Positions 50,708-58,809 of a stretch of 64,000 nt of DNA are shown piece by piece. A program made the translations under genes and the position numbers. The notes below the pieces were generated by a model, which searched no databases, was not told the origin of the DNA, and saw nothing but the letters and a program-made list of their open reading frames with translations. Source of the stretch: CBDHFQ01 sp965262565 (lineage in GTDB: Bacteria > Bacteroidota > Bacteroidia > J057); contig CBDHFQ010000036.1 in NCBI GenBank assembly GCA_965262565.1, positions 1-64,000 of the forward strand, written 5' to 3'. Numbering within the stretch: position 1 is the first letter of the stretch; every line of letters starts with the position of its first letter.

Positions 50708-51067
50708 TCAGCTTTTTTTTATTTCATTAATTGTTTTATTGCCCCAATCATTCATAACGTTTAGGACAGGAAGCAACTCTTGACCTAATTTAGTCAGTTC
50801 ATATTCAATTCTAAGCGGCACTTCATTATAAATGATTTTTTCGATTACACCGTCGCTTTCCAATTCACTAATGGTTGACGAGAGCATCTTATCGCTAATA
50901 TAAGGCAACGCTTTTTTTATCAGTTTAAACCGGGTATGTCCTTCATTAATTTTCCATATCACAGCAGGTTTCCAACGTTTTCCTATGAATCGTAGTGTCG
51001 TCATAAACGGACAATCATATTCTAAAAATTTTTCATTGTAAAAGTTAGACGAAGTTTTTTTTCTCAT
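50708..51067 (-). CDS. HxlR family transcriptional regulator
   Basis: A 119-aa winged-helix regulator from ATG 51067 (MRKKTSSNFYNEKFLEYDCP); the open frame extends to 51139 but would overlap the divergent gene's leader. The HxlR core is CPFMTTLRFIGKRWKPAVIW, FKLIKKALPYISDKMLSSTI and LELESDGVI-like wing (SELESDGVIEKIIYNEVPLR). A single N-terminal Cys, often a redox/electrophile sensor in this family, is Cys19. It is divergent from the NAD(P)-binding oxidoreductase gene, the usual HxlR target arrangement. Confidence 0.9.
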   Translation of the reverse strand: MRKKTSSNFYNEKFLEYDCPFMTTLRFIGKRWKPAVIWKINEGHTRFKLIKKALPYISDKMLSSTISELESDGVIEKIIYNEVPLRIEYELTKLGQELLPVLNVMNDWGNKTINEIKKS

Positions 51068-51089
51068 ACTCACCAAATTGTTAGTAAAC

Positions 51090-51101
51090 AACCACTTGGT
51101 T
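51090..51101. promoter_or_regulatory. palindrome AACCACTTGGTT, candidate HxlR operator
   Basis: A perfect AACCA-CT-TGGTT dyad in the 91-bp gap between the HxlR start (51067) and the divergent oxidoreductase start (51159). Position suits autoregulation plus control of the neighbour; no binding data. Confidence 0.4.
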
Positions 51102-51158
51102 ATTTGATTGCGAAAATACAGCTTTGTACCATTATTCACAGTTAAAATCTATTTTAAG

Positions 51159-51761
51159 ATGAAAATCAGTTTCGTAGGTGCAGGAAATGTAGCATCAAGT
51201 CTCGGTAATTTAATGACAAAAGCAGGACATGAAGTAAAATATAGCACACCAAATCCAACAGAAGAACAAGTCTCCATAACTGATGCATGTCGCTTTGGAG
51301 AGGTCGTTTGTTTTGCCATTCCGTACGCTGCTATGGATATTGTTTTGAAAGAAAATGAAGCACTTTTGACAGATAAAATCGTGGTTGACATCACGAATGC
51401 TATCAATATCGAAGATTGGTCGCCGTTGTTCTTGGGTGAAGATAGTGGCGGCGAACAAACAGCTCGTTTATTGCCAAAAAGTAAGGTAGTAAAAGCATTC
51501 AATACCATTTTTGCGGATGTAATGAAAACGGATAAACAACTATTTGAAGGACAAAAATTAACGGCTTTTATTGCATCTGATAGTGAAACGGCTGCGGCGA
51601 CGATTAAGCAACTGGCGGATGAAATTGGCTTTAGTGGTTTAGTGGTCGGAGGCATCAAAAATGCTCGTCATTTGGAAGCGATTGCGCATTTGAATATTGC
51701 GATTGCTCTAGGTGGCGGTGGTACAGATGCTGGATTTACTTATTTTCAAAGAAAGGCATAG
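51159..51761 (+). CDS. NADPH-dependent F420-reductase-like oxidoreductase
   Basis: A 200-aa Rossmann protein (MKISFVGAGNVASSLGNLMT; GxGxxA/G motif at the N-terminus) similar to the N-terminal domain of the F420-dependent NADP reductase / NAD(P)-binding family. VVDITNAIN, GGEQTARLLPKSKVVKAFNTIF and VGGIKNARHLEAIAHLNI are characteristic of the short group often found under HxlR control in non-F420 bacteria, where it works as a small NAD(P)H-dependent reductase. I start at ATG 51159; the open frame reaches 51108 but overlaps the divergent regulator's leader. The next gene begins directly after its stop. Confidence 0.88.
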   Translation: MKISFVGAGNVASSLGNLMTKAGHEVKYSTPNPTEEQVSITDACRFGEVVCFAIPYAAMDIVLKENEALLTDKIVVDITNAINIEDWSPLFLGEDSGGEQTARLLPKSKVVKAFNTIFADVMKTDKQLFEGQKLTAFIASDSETAAATIKQLADEIGFSGLVVGGIKNARHLEAIAHLNIAIALGGGGTDAGFTYFQRKA

Positions 51762-52175
51762 ATGAAATTCTACTTACTCATTACCTTCTTTTTTACTTTA
51801 AATCATTTACAGATGACACAACAACCAACGATGCAGGTCTGGACAGAAGCTTGGCATGAAGGCAATGCAGAGCGTTTCAAAAGTATTTATTCAGAAAGTG
51901 CTTTGATTTTTCCACCGAATAAACCGACGGTTCAAGGAAATGAAAACATTCTCAAATTTATGAGCGGTGGCTTGGGAAAAGTCGATGTATTTTTTGAACC
52001 TGATAGTTTAATTGTAGGCGATAATTTGGCTTTTGAATATGGTGTTTTCAAAGATGTAGAACTATCGGCCGATAAGATTTTAGGGAAAGGTAGATATTCG
52101 GTAACTTGGATTTTAGATGATGCTACTTGGAAAATTCAATGCCATACTTGGTCAATGCCTGAAGTTGAAAAATAA
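51762..52175 (+). CDS. DUF4440/SnoaL-like (NTF2-fold) protein with leader
   Basis: A 137-aa protein beginning on the base after the upstream stop codon, so co-translated. A short hydrophobic leader (MKFYLLITFFFTLNHLQ) may be a signal peptide; an internal Met at residue 18 gives a cytosolic form. The rest is an NTF2-like fold: QVWTEAWHEGNAERFKSIYS, ALIFPPNKPTVQGNENILKF, GKGRYSVTWILDDATWKIQC. Such proteins accompany oxidoreductases in stress or xenobiotic operons. Ligand unknown. Confidence 0.8.
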   Translation: MKFYLLITFFFTLNHLQMTQQPTMQVWTEAWHEGNAERFKSIYSESALIFPPNKPTVQGNENILKFMSGGLGKVDVFFEPDSLIVGDNLAFEYGVFKDVELSADKILGKGRYSVTWILDDATWKIQCHTWSMPEVEK

Positions 52176-52257
52176 TTTTCCTTTTGCTTTTCCTTTTTTT
52201 AATTGACTACAACATTAGTATAACAGCAACTGTTCCCATTATACCCTAAGGTAGCAA

Positions 52258-52538
52258 CTTCACTCATTGGAATTCGCACGTCATATTCGCATAATACATC
52301 GGAGTTAGCCGGACTAAGATTACAGGCTGGATAAATAGTTGTCCGCTTTTGATGGCATCCCACAAGATGGGAACAAGCGATTTGATAAGGGTGCTGAGGT
52401 CTTTAAGGGTCATGGAAGCAAGTTGAAAGTGAGCTACGTTCCAAAGGTAGTTCAAATATCTTTTCGAGGGCTTGAACTAGGTAAAGAAATGGGGTGAAGT
52501 TATGTTAAGGCAACACCTGAAGGAATCAGGTATGTTGA
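52258..52538 (-). pseudogene. direct repeat copy B: 5' fragment of CocE gene
   Basis: About 281 bp, 96 percent identical by hand to 43347-43628. It encodes the first about 45 codons of the CocE protein (MTLKDLSTLIKSLVPILWDA) and then loses frame by a one-base deletion, so it cannot work. On its other end it supplies the last three codons and the stop (TGA, 52526-52528) of the CHAT-NB-ARC-TPR gene. Confidence 0.85.
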
Positions 52539-55500
52539 TTCTTAAGTTGTTGCATATATTGAATACAAAATTCATCTCCCGCTTGAACACCTTTTTCCAC
52601 AGTATACATCAGGTTTCCCGAGACAGTCTGAACATTAGGATGTTCTTGTCCCAAGATTTCTATGAAGGTCATTAAAGATGCCACAAAAAGAGGAATAGCC
52701 GCTTCATATCTGCCTAAGGCCTGATAAACTAAGGCCAAATTCGATTGACTTATGGCAACGGAGGGATGGCCCTTGCCAAAATGGGCCAGATCCGATGCCA
52801 AGGCCTCTTCCAAGAGGCCCGCAGCCGCTTCATATCTGCCTAAGTCCTGATAAACATTAGCCAAATTCGATTGCCTTATGGCGACGGAGGGATGGCCCTT
52901 GCCAAAATGGGCCAGATCCGATGCCAAGGCCTCTTCCAAGAGGCCCGCAGCCGCTTCATATCTGCCTAAGTCCTGATAAACTAAGGCCAAATTCGATTGA
53001 CTTATGGCGACGGAGGGATGGGCCTTGCCAAAATGGGCCAGATCCGATTCCAAGGCCTCTTCCAAGAGGCCCGCAGCCGCTTCATATCTGCCTAAGTCCT
53101 GATAAACTAAGGCCAAATTCGATTGACTTATGGCGACGGAGGGATGGCCCTTGCCAAAATGGGCCTTAGCAGATTCCAAGGCCTCTTCCAAGAGGCCCGC
53201 AGCCGCTTCATATCTACCTAAGTCCTTATAAACTAAGGCCAAATTCGATTGCCTTCTGGCGACGGAGGGATGGCCCTTGCCAAAATGGGCCAGATCCGAT
53301 TCCAAGGCCTCTTCCAAGAGGCCCGCAGCCGCTTCATATCTGCCTAAGTCCTTATAAACTAAGGCCAAATTCGATTGACTTCTGGCGACGGAGGGATGGC
53401 CCTTGCCAAAATGGGCCTTAGCAGATTCCAAGGCCTCTTCCAAGAGGCCCGCAGCCGCTTCATATCTGCCTAAGTCCTGATAAACTAAGGCCAAATTCGA
53501 TTGCCTTCTGGCGACGGAGGGATGGCCCTTGCCAAAATGGGCCTTAGCAGATTCCAAGGCCTCTTCCAAGAGGCCCGCAGCCGCTTCATATCTGCCTAAG
53601 TCCTGATAAACTAAGGCCAAATTCGATTGACTTATGGCGACGGAGGGATGGGCCTTGCCAAAATGGGCCAGATCCGATGCCAAGGCCTCTTCCAAGAGGC
53701 CCGCAGCCGCTTCATATCTGCCTAAGTCCTTATAAACATTAGCCAAATTCGATTGACTTCTGGCGACGGAGGGATGGCCCTTGCCAAAATGGGCCTTAGC
53801 AGATTCCAAGGCCTCTTCCAAGAGGCCCGCAGCCGCTTCATATCTGCCTAAGTCCTGATAAACTAAGGCCAAATTCGATCTTAGTGTGGCCACATTGGAC
53901 TCGTGTCCCTTCCCTGCTTGTTCGTTCCAAGCTAAGGATCTTTTAAAAAAATTTACCGCATCATGATACCTACCCATTTGTTGACAAACTAGCCCAAGAT
54001 TATTTTGAAGCCATGCCAAAGTAATATTAGCCTCATGTGGGTAAAGGGATATTAATTTTTCGCCATAAGGTACAAAAGGAAATTTATCTACCGGATTGTC
54101 TTTTCTTTCATCATCTATGACAAGTAATTCTCTTACTTTTTTGAAAAGTATTTCAACTGATTCAAAAGAAGGAGTCAATTGTTTCCAGACGGCATCCTGA
54201 ATGATTCTATGCATTTTAAAGGCTTCTTCTCTTTCAGGATAATCATCCGGGGTAGTTTCTGAATCTGACAGATCATCATGGATGAGCCATCCTTTTTGCT
54301 TCAATTGATCTAAATGAAATAACAGATCCTCCCAGCTTTCTTCTTCCTCTTCCCTAACATCAAAAAAGTACCTTATTCCAGCTAAAGGAATAAAATTAGA
54401 AGGAAGTGCGGCAAGAAAAAGTAATATGTGTTCTTCTTCTTCTTCTTCCTCTAATTCATCTATGTCAAATACGATTTGCAAAAACGGCATAATCTTTTTC
54501 AGTTGTCTGTCCGGATCTCGTATTAACCTGATGTCATCCGCTCTTTTTCCTACAGCCAATCCTTTTTCTTTAATTAATTCTTTCAATCGATCTAACCCTA
54601 TTCTCCTTCTTTGTGCCGTTTTAGCAAATAATTCAATCGTTAATGTATGCAAATCAAATTGGTCGATGATCCACTTTACGATGTCATCCTTTTTTTCTTT
54701 TTTATAATGAGTATAGAATAGCTTGATCGCATCTGGTTCAGATAAAAACCCCAATTCCACTTTTTGAGTATCCTGGATTTCTTGTCTGGAGGTAATTAAG
54801 ATGTGAGCTTTTGGGGATTTAGGAAAAGCTGGAATAAAACGCTCCAATTCTTCATTTGTATTGTCTATCACGAATAATATACTGCCTTCGAGTTGGCCTA
54901 TTTGGAACAGTAAGCGCTGAACATCCTCATCGGGTATATTTGTAGGCTTAAAGCCTAAGCCTTCTCTCAGGGGAACTGATGAAACTACGTCAGATACTAT
55001 ATCTCCGATTTGAGTGATCCAAATAATGTAGTTGTAGTTCTCTCTAAAACGAGCTACATACTCCATCGCCATACGAGTCTTGCCTATTCCTCCCATTCCC
55101 TGAAGCAAGACGGGTTGAGTTGACTGAAGGAGCGTATGGCGTACATGTTCCACATCAGCTTCCCGACCTATGAGGGGTTCGCTAGAAGTCGGATAAGGGG
55201 TATGAAAGTGAGGAATTTTCTTGTTGCTATCCCCATAAATGTTGACTGTACCCGAGAAGGTTTCAGCATTAATATTAACAGGAGGTGAGCCAGGATCAGG
55301 AGAACCTAATTCAGGTATGCTCCAGTTTAAGCCTGTATCATCCTTGGTATACAATCCCCAGGGAAAAGTGTCTGATTCTTCTCCATTCAAACTAACTATA
55401 TCCCTGTATCCAATTACTTCTGATGTTGCCACATTATTCACAAAAGATGCTGCTGTATCAAAAGCATCCTTTATACTTTTTCCGCTGTTGAGCGCTATAT

Positions 55501-55960
55501 AAAATTGAGTAGCTAGTTGAATTGCCTTATCGTCATTAATCAGGGTAGAAGTTGCAATGATAGCCGGAACTCCTTGATCTAATAAAGTTTGAACATGTGT
55601 TTTATTGGCACAACCATTTAAAAACACCAACCTTAATTGTTTTTCTTGCCCCAGTAGCGTAGCCAGATTTTTTCCTTCCAATTTAGTGTCGAGAAGGTCT
55701 AATCCGCTACCATCTGAATGACCTCCATAGTGAAAAATAGCTAATCTGCGATGTAAATGATTTACTTGATGCCAGATATCTGAAAGATCAGCTCCCGGAA
55801 TGATATCTAATTCTACTCGTCCGGTATCTCGCATGCCTTGAAGTGCCTGTTTAATTTTTTTCCATTCTTCATCCAGTTGCAACTTATATGCTTTATCATT
55901 GGCAAAGGAAAATAGAAATACCGGACGTTTATGCATACTATCTTTTCTTATAAAGGTCAT
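52526..55960 (-). CDS. CHAT protease-NB-ARC-TPR protein (STAND-type)
   Basis: A 1144-aa protein from ATG 55960 (55936 also possible; the 28-codon longer frame starts at TTG inside the caspase gene). Domains: CHAT protease (about 10-205) with His81 in IFHYGGHSDG and Cys117 in FLNGCANK; a linker with ETFSGTVNIYGDSN, the short beta motif typical before STAND ATPases; NB-ARC NTPase (about 260-560) with P-loop GMGGIGKT (288-295), Walker B ILFVIDN and a sensor HILITSRQ; a helical/winged part with Glu-rich stretch EEEEEEH; then TPRs (about 650-1125), nine of them near-identical 42-mers. The stop lies inside the direct repeat. It is encoded 35 bp after the caspase gene in the same direction. By analogy with NLR-like and TPR-CHAT systems it may sense a trigger through TPRs and activate CHAT cleavage; the target is unknown. 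Confidence 0.93.
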   Translation of the reverse strand: MTFIRKDSMHKRPVFLFSFANDKAYKLQLDEEWKKIKQALQGMRDTGRVELDIIPGADLSDIWHQVNHLHRRLAIFHYGGHSDGSGLDLLDTKLEGKNLATLLGQEKQLRLVFLNGCANKTHVQTLLDQGVPAIIATSTLINDDKAIQLATQFYIALNSGKSIKDAFDTAASFVNNVATSEVIGYRDIVSLNGEESDTFPWGLYTKDDTGLNWSIPELGSPDPGSPPVNINAETFSGTVNIYGDSNKKIPHFHTPYPTSSEPLIGREADVEHVRHTLLQSTQPVLLQGMGGIGKTRMAMEYVARFRENYNYIIWITQIGDIVSDVVSSVPLREGLGFKPTNIPDEDVQRLLFQIGQLEGSILFVIDNTNEELERFIPAFPKSPKAHILITSRQEIQDTQKVELGFLSEPDAIKLFYTHYKKEKKDDIVKWIIDQFDLHTLTIELFAKTAQRRRIGLDRLKELIKEKGLAVGKRADDIRLIRDPDRQLKKIMPFLQIVFDIDELEEEEEEEHILLFLAALPSNFIPLAGIRYFFDVREEEEESWEDLLFHLDQLKQKGWLIHDDLSDSETTPDDYPEREEAFKMHRIIQDAVWKQLTPSFESVEILFKKVRELLVIDDERKDNPVDKFPFVPYGEKLISLYPHEANITLAWLQNNLGLVCQQMGRYHDAVNFFKRSLAWNEQAGKGHESNVATLRSNLALVYQDLGRYEAAAGLLEEALESAKAHFGKGHPSVARSQSNLANVYKDLGRYEAAAGLLEEALASDLAHFGKAHPSVAISQSNLALVYQDLGRYEAAAGLLEEALESAKAHFGKGHPSVARRQSNLALVYQDLGRYEAAAGLLEEALESAKAHFGKGHPSVARSQSNLALVYKDLGRYEAAAGLLEEALESDLAHFGKGHPSVARRQSNLALVYKDLGRYEAAAGLLEEALESAKAHFGKGHPSVAISQSNLALVYQDLGRYEAAAGLLEEALESDLAHFGKAHPSVAISQSNLALVYQDLGRYEAAAGLLEEALASDLAHFGKGHPSVAIRQSNLANVYQDLGRYEAAAGLLEEALASDLAHFGKGHPSVAISQSNLALVYQALGRYEAAIPLFVASLMTFIEILGQEHPNVQTVSGNLMYTVEKGVQAGDEFCIQYMQQLKNQHT
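52718..53851 (-). repeat. nine tandem 126-bp TPR units in the CHAT-NB-ARC gene
   Basis: Exactly 9 x 126 bp. Each unit starts LGRYEAAAGLLEEAL and ends QSNLA(L/N)VY(Q/K)D. Variation is limited to ES(AK)/AS(DL)/ES(DL), GKG/GKA HPSVA, R/I and S/R before QSN, L/N and Q/K. Flanking repeats on both sides are clearly diverged. The shuffled combinations of a few variant blocks suggest recombination between units. Confidence 0.96.
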
Positions 55961-55995
55961 TGCTTCAAAGACTACCTCCCATCCAAACTTTCCAT

Positions 55996-57975
55996 TTAAT
56001 TTTTCTCCCTCACTATTTTCACTTCCATCCGTTTTACGATCCAATTAGCTTGATTAAAAAAGGATCTAACGGTGCCTCTATAAATGTCTTTCTCCCCTTT
56101 AGGAATCTTGCGATGGCTATCCAACGCATCTACAATCTTCCCCTTATCTTTCATAGCTTCCTGCTCAAAAACATACGGAACCAATAGTTCTTTTTTAGAC
56201 GCGATCAACAAAAACCGATCAATGATCTCATCTTCATCCGTATTAATACCGAATCCAGTTTGTGTCAGATTGGAATCAAACAATTGGATGCGCTGCTCAG
56301 GTCCGACAGGAGAAGCAAATCCTTGAAAAAGTTGTTGGATACCGAATGCGCGATCCAGATAAATGAGATAGAAATATAGGGAAAAGCTGGAATGATTATA
56401 TACTTCAAAGGTGAAAGGCTTTCCTCCAATATTCTGATCGAAACCTACTTTTGTTTGAAATAAGGATACCTCTTGAGGTTGGTCATCTATCATTTGAATC
56501 TCTTTTTCCAGCGTAAAATGCTTTTGTGTATAATCATAATCGTAATAGGATAGCTTGAATTCTATGTCATTCGGCTCGATGCCTGGATTTTTAGGCATTT
56601 GAAGTGCATGAATTTGTTCCCATTTAGCTATTTTGCTCAACTGTTCCAACATATGGCGAATGGCTTTGTCATCCGTCTGTCTGATCCCATACATTAATTC
56701 TTCTTCTCCAAACGAAATACGTTTCAATATCAATACGTCTGATTGAATTTCAATCGTATAAGGAGCTCCTTCCCCCATCATAAATCGCTTGCCATACATC
56801 GCCGTATCTATCTCTTTAACAACGGCTTCATACACATTCTGAGCTTGCTCTGTTGGTACAATACTTACTGCCAGTTTTCTCCCCGTCAACTCTGCCAAAT
56901 AACTCTTGCTCTCAACTAATCCATTTAAAAGTTTAGCAGTTTCAGTATCCTCTTCATCCAATGTTGTGTGTTCGATCTCCACCTGAGCTAAGGTTACTTT
57001 CCCTAATTCTTCATTCAGATTATCTTTTTCGTAGATAGATACTGCTAAGGCCTTCACTTTATCTATGTCTACCCCATGAATGGCCCCAATTCCAATTCTC
57101 CACGCCCCTTTTACATAAGTCAATTCGGGAAGATGATTTAATGCCTTGGTGCCATAATTTAGAAAGGGATCATAAGGACTGACTTCCCCCGCATATTCAA
57201 TATAGGGTGTTTGTTCATTATTCTGGAAGTTGGATAAATAGCTTTTAGTAATGGAAAACAATTGGGCATAAGAAGGAAAAGAATTTCCATCAGCATGAAA
57301 CTGGAAAGCTTTCAACAAAAAATGGGTAAATACTCCTCCATGATCAGGGGTTTCTACAGCAGATTCAAAGGGCGAACAGGCAGTAAAACTAATGTAGTTG
57401 ACCTCGGGAATTGCTAGCTTTTCCATATGGGTATATTGTCCCTCTAAATATTCTTCCAAGCTTCTGGCTCTTCCTTTTGTGCTGTATCTTCTCGTTTTGA
57501 CCTCCGACGCACTTTCTCGCAACATTGAGCCAGAATGACAACAATCGAATATGCCTACAAAGGGAATATTTTTTTTACTTCCTCCATTCGCTTGTTGGAT
57601 TTCATGAATGAGTAAACGCAACTCCTTATCAGCTATGGGCAACATATCATTCACTTTCATATCATAAGGAACAATTGCCTCATTCTGACCGTATTCCGTT
57701 TCTAAAAAAGCGGATTTAAAGGCTTGGTTAGCATATTCCGCACACCCATGCCCGCTGTATTGGAACAAAGCGATATCCCCATCTTCCAGGTCTTTAAAAT
57801 GATCCCTAAAAGCAGTAATAATTCCTTCTCTTGTGGCATTATCCCCAAATAATGTCATATAATTTCTTTCTGGAACTCCTAGCTTATTCACTAAAAAGGT
57901 TTGCATTTTGAGAATATCGTTCTCGCATTGGTTTAAATCAGAAATATCATTGTGCTTCATATTTATTGATACCAA
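55996..57975 (-). CDS. caspase-like (peptidase C14) protease with long C-terminal region; 5' end probably damaged
   Basis: 659 aa from TTG 57975 (ATG 57960 is the first ATG). Caspase core about 1-240 with His76 (FQYSGHGCAE) and Cys146 (IFDCCHSGSM), followed by a long region (about 255-659) whose landmarks GAWRIGIGAIHG, YFYLIYLDRAFGIQ, DRFLLIASKKEL and NWIVKRMEVKIV match those of the caspase at 16716-19082 in order. One strand, YFYLIYLDRAFGI, resembles DUF4384-type domains. The N-terminus lacks the first beta strand in this frame: upstream, VVGINKYEA is found one frame off, after a TAG and before a probable 2-base loss. It precedes the CHAT gene by 35 bp; both are cysteine proteases of the CD clan. 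Cytosolic, no signal peptide. If active, it may be activated by, or activate, the CHAT-STAND protein. Confidence 0.88.
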   Translation of the reverse strand: MVSINMKHNDISDLNQCENDILKMQTFLVNKLGVPERNYMTLFGDNATREGIITAFRDHFKDLEDGDIALFQYSGHGCAEYANQAFKSAFLETEYGQNEAIVPYDMKVNDMLPIADKELRLLIHEIQQANGGSKKNIPFVGIFDCCHSGSMLRESASEVKTRRYSTKGRARSLEEYLEGQYTHMEKLAIPEVNYISFTACSPFESAVETPDHGGVFTHFLLKAFQFHADGNSFPSYAQLFSITKSYLSNFQNNEQTPYIEYAGEVSPYDPFLNYGTKALNHLPELTYVKGAWRIGIGAIHGVDIDKVKALAVSIYEKDNLNEELGKVTLAQVEIEHTTLDEEDTETAKLLNGLVESKSYLAELTGRKLAVSIVPTEQAQNVYEAVVKEIDTAMYGKRFMMGEGAPYTIEIQSDVLILKRISFGEEELMYGIRQTDDKAIRHMLEQLSKIAKWEQIHALQMPKNPGIEPNDIEFKLSYYDYDYTQKHFTLEKEIQMIDDQPQEVSLFQTKVGFDQNIGGKPFTFEVYNHSSFSLYFYLIYLDRAFGIQQLFQGFASPVGPEQRIQLFDSNLTQTGFGINTDEDEIIDRFLLIASKKELLVPYVFEQEAMKDKGKIVDALDSHRKIPKGEKDIYRGTVRSFFNQANWIVKRMEVKIVREKN

Positions 57976-58033
57976 CTACCTAGCATACTTTAATACGCTT
58001 GCCAGGAACATGAGCTTGATCTTTAGCATTCAT
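57952..58033 (-). other. out-of-frame 5' remnant of the caspase gene
   Basis: From ATG 58033 the frame reads MNAKDQAHVPGKRIKVC, stops at TAG (57980-57982), then continues VVGINKYEA and runs out at the start of HNDISDLNQC, which is in another frame. GCACAAT where GCACACAAT would keep frame suggests a 2-bp loss in a CA repeat. Restoring both gives a normal caspase N-terminus parallel to MNRALLVGINKYANPKISSL of the other caspase. Confidence 0.6.
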
Positions 58034-58216
58034 AGTGGTTAAGGTTAAATATGTTTCACAGAAATAATCCAATTCTTTATGCCACAAATATGATGAAAAA
58101 TATTATTAAAACATACTGAATACTTAATTAATTGGAGCGTCAATTCGTATACTACCTTAAATAAAAATTTTATGGCAAAAAATTTCATAGATTGATTGAT
58201 TATCCGTTTAATCTAT

Positions 58217-58750
58217 ATGTGGACGTTCTTAAGGCTTATCTGGCTAGGTATCCTTGTTGTTATCATTGGCTTGTTGATCCCACAGCATTTCACTAGTCCT
58301 GTAGCTGGGTCAACTCAATACGACTATCATCCCCAATCTTTTTGGTTTTTTCCCTGGGGGAAATCCATTACCCATAAAGGAGTAGATATATTTGCCGATA
58401 AAGGAACCCCCATCTGTCCCAGCACCCGAGGAATCGTTGTTTTTACAGGCCAGCTACCCAGGGGCGGAAAGGTGATGTATCTATTGGGACCTAAATGGAG
58501 ACTGCACTATTATGCTCATCTCGAAGAAGTGTTGGTTTATCAGGGCCAATGGATCAACAAGGATAAGATGATCGCTACCGTAGGAAATTCTGGAAACGCT
58601 CAAGGAAAAGCCCCACATTTACATTACTCTATCACCACGCTCATCCCCTATATCTGGAGAGCAGATTGTAGCAGACAGGGATGGAAAAAAGTCTATTATC
58701 TCAACCCACTGGAGGAATTGAACGCATTTTTTGGGGTAAAAACTAAGTAA
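58217..58750 (+). CDS. M23 family zinc metallopeptidase (peptidoglycan endopeptidase)
   Basis: A 177-aa membrane-anchored or exported protein from ATG 58217 (a TTG seven codons upstream is in frame). An N-terminal hydrophobic helix (LIWLGILVVIIGLLIP) is followed by an M23/LytM domain: HKGVDIF (H-x3-D zinc ligands), YYAHLEEV and HLHYS (HxH). It probably cuts peptide cross-links in the cell wall. It is divergent from the caspase gene with about 180 bp between, and 59 bp before the sulfatase. Confidence 0.92.
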   Translation: MWTFLRLIWLGILVVIIGLLIPQHFTSPVAGSTQYDYHPQSFWFFPWGKSITHKGVDIFADKGTPICPSTRGIVVFTGQLPRGGKVMYLLGPKWRLHYYAHLEEVLVYQGQWINKDKMIATVGNSGNAQGKAPHLHYSITTLIPYIWRADCSRQGWKKVYYLNPLEELNAFFGVKTK

Positions 58751-58809
58751 TTTTTGTAAGTTATTTGTACATAGCTCTATTAGTTCAATATCAACCCATT
58801 CCTCGTCCC

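Noticed and set aside
52921..53169. Plus-strand open frame with two identical 40-residue units inside the TPR region
   Set aside because: It is the antisense of the nine TPR units; the periodicity comes from the real minus-strand gene.
52718..53851. CRISPR array (regular repeats)
   Set aside because: The 126-bp units are continuous coding sequence without unique spacers.
52526..58033. Gasdermin gene accompanying the caspase/CHAT pair
   Set aside because: None of the neighbouring frames on either strand shows a gasdermin-like pattern; the neighbours are an M23 peptidase and the CocE fragment.
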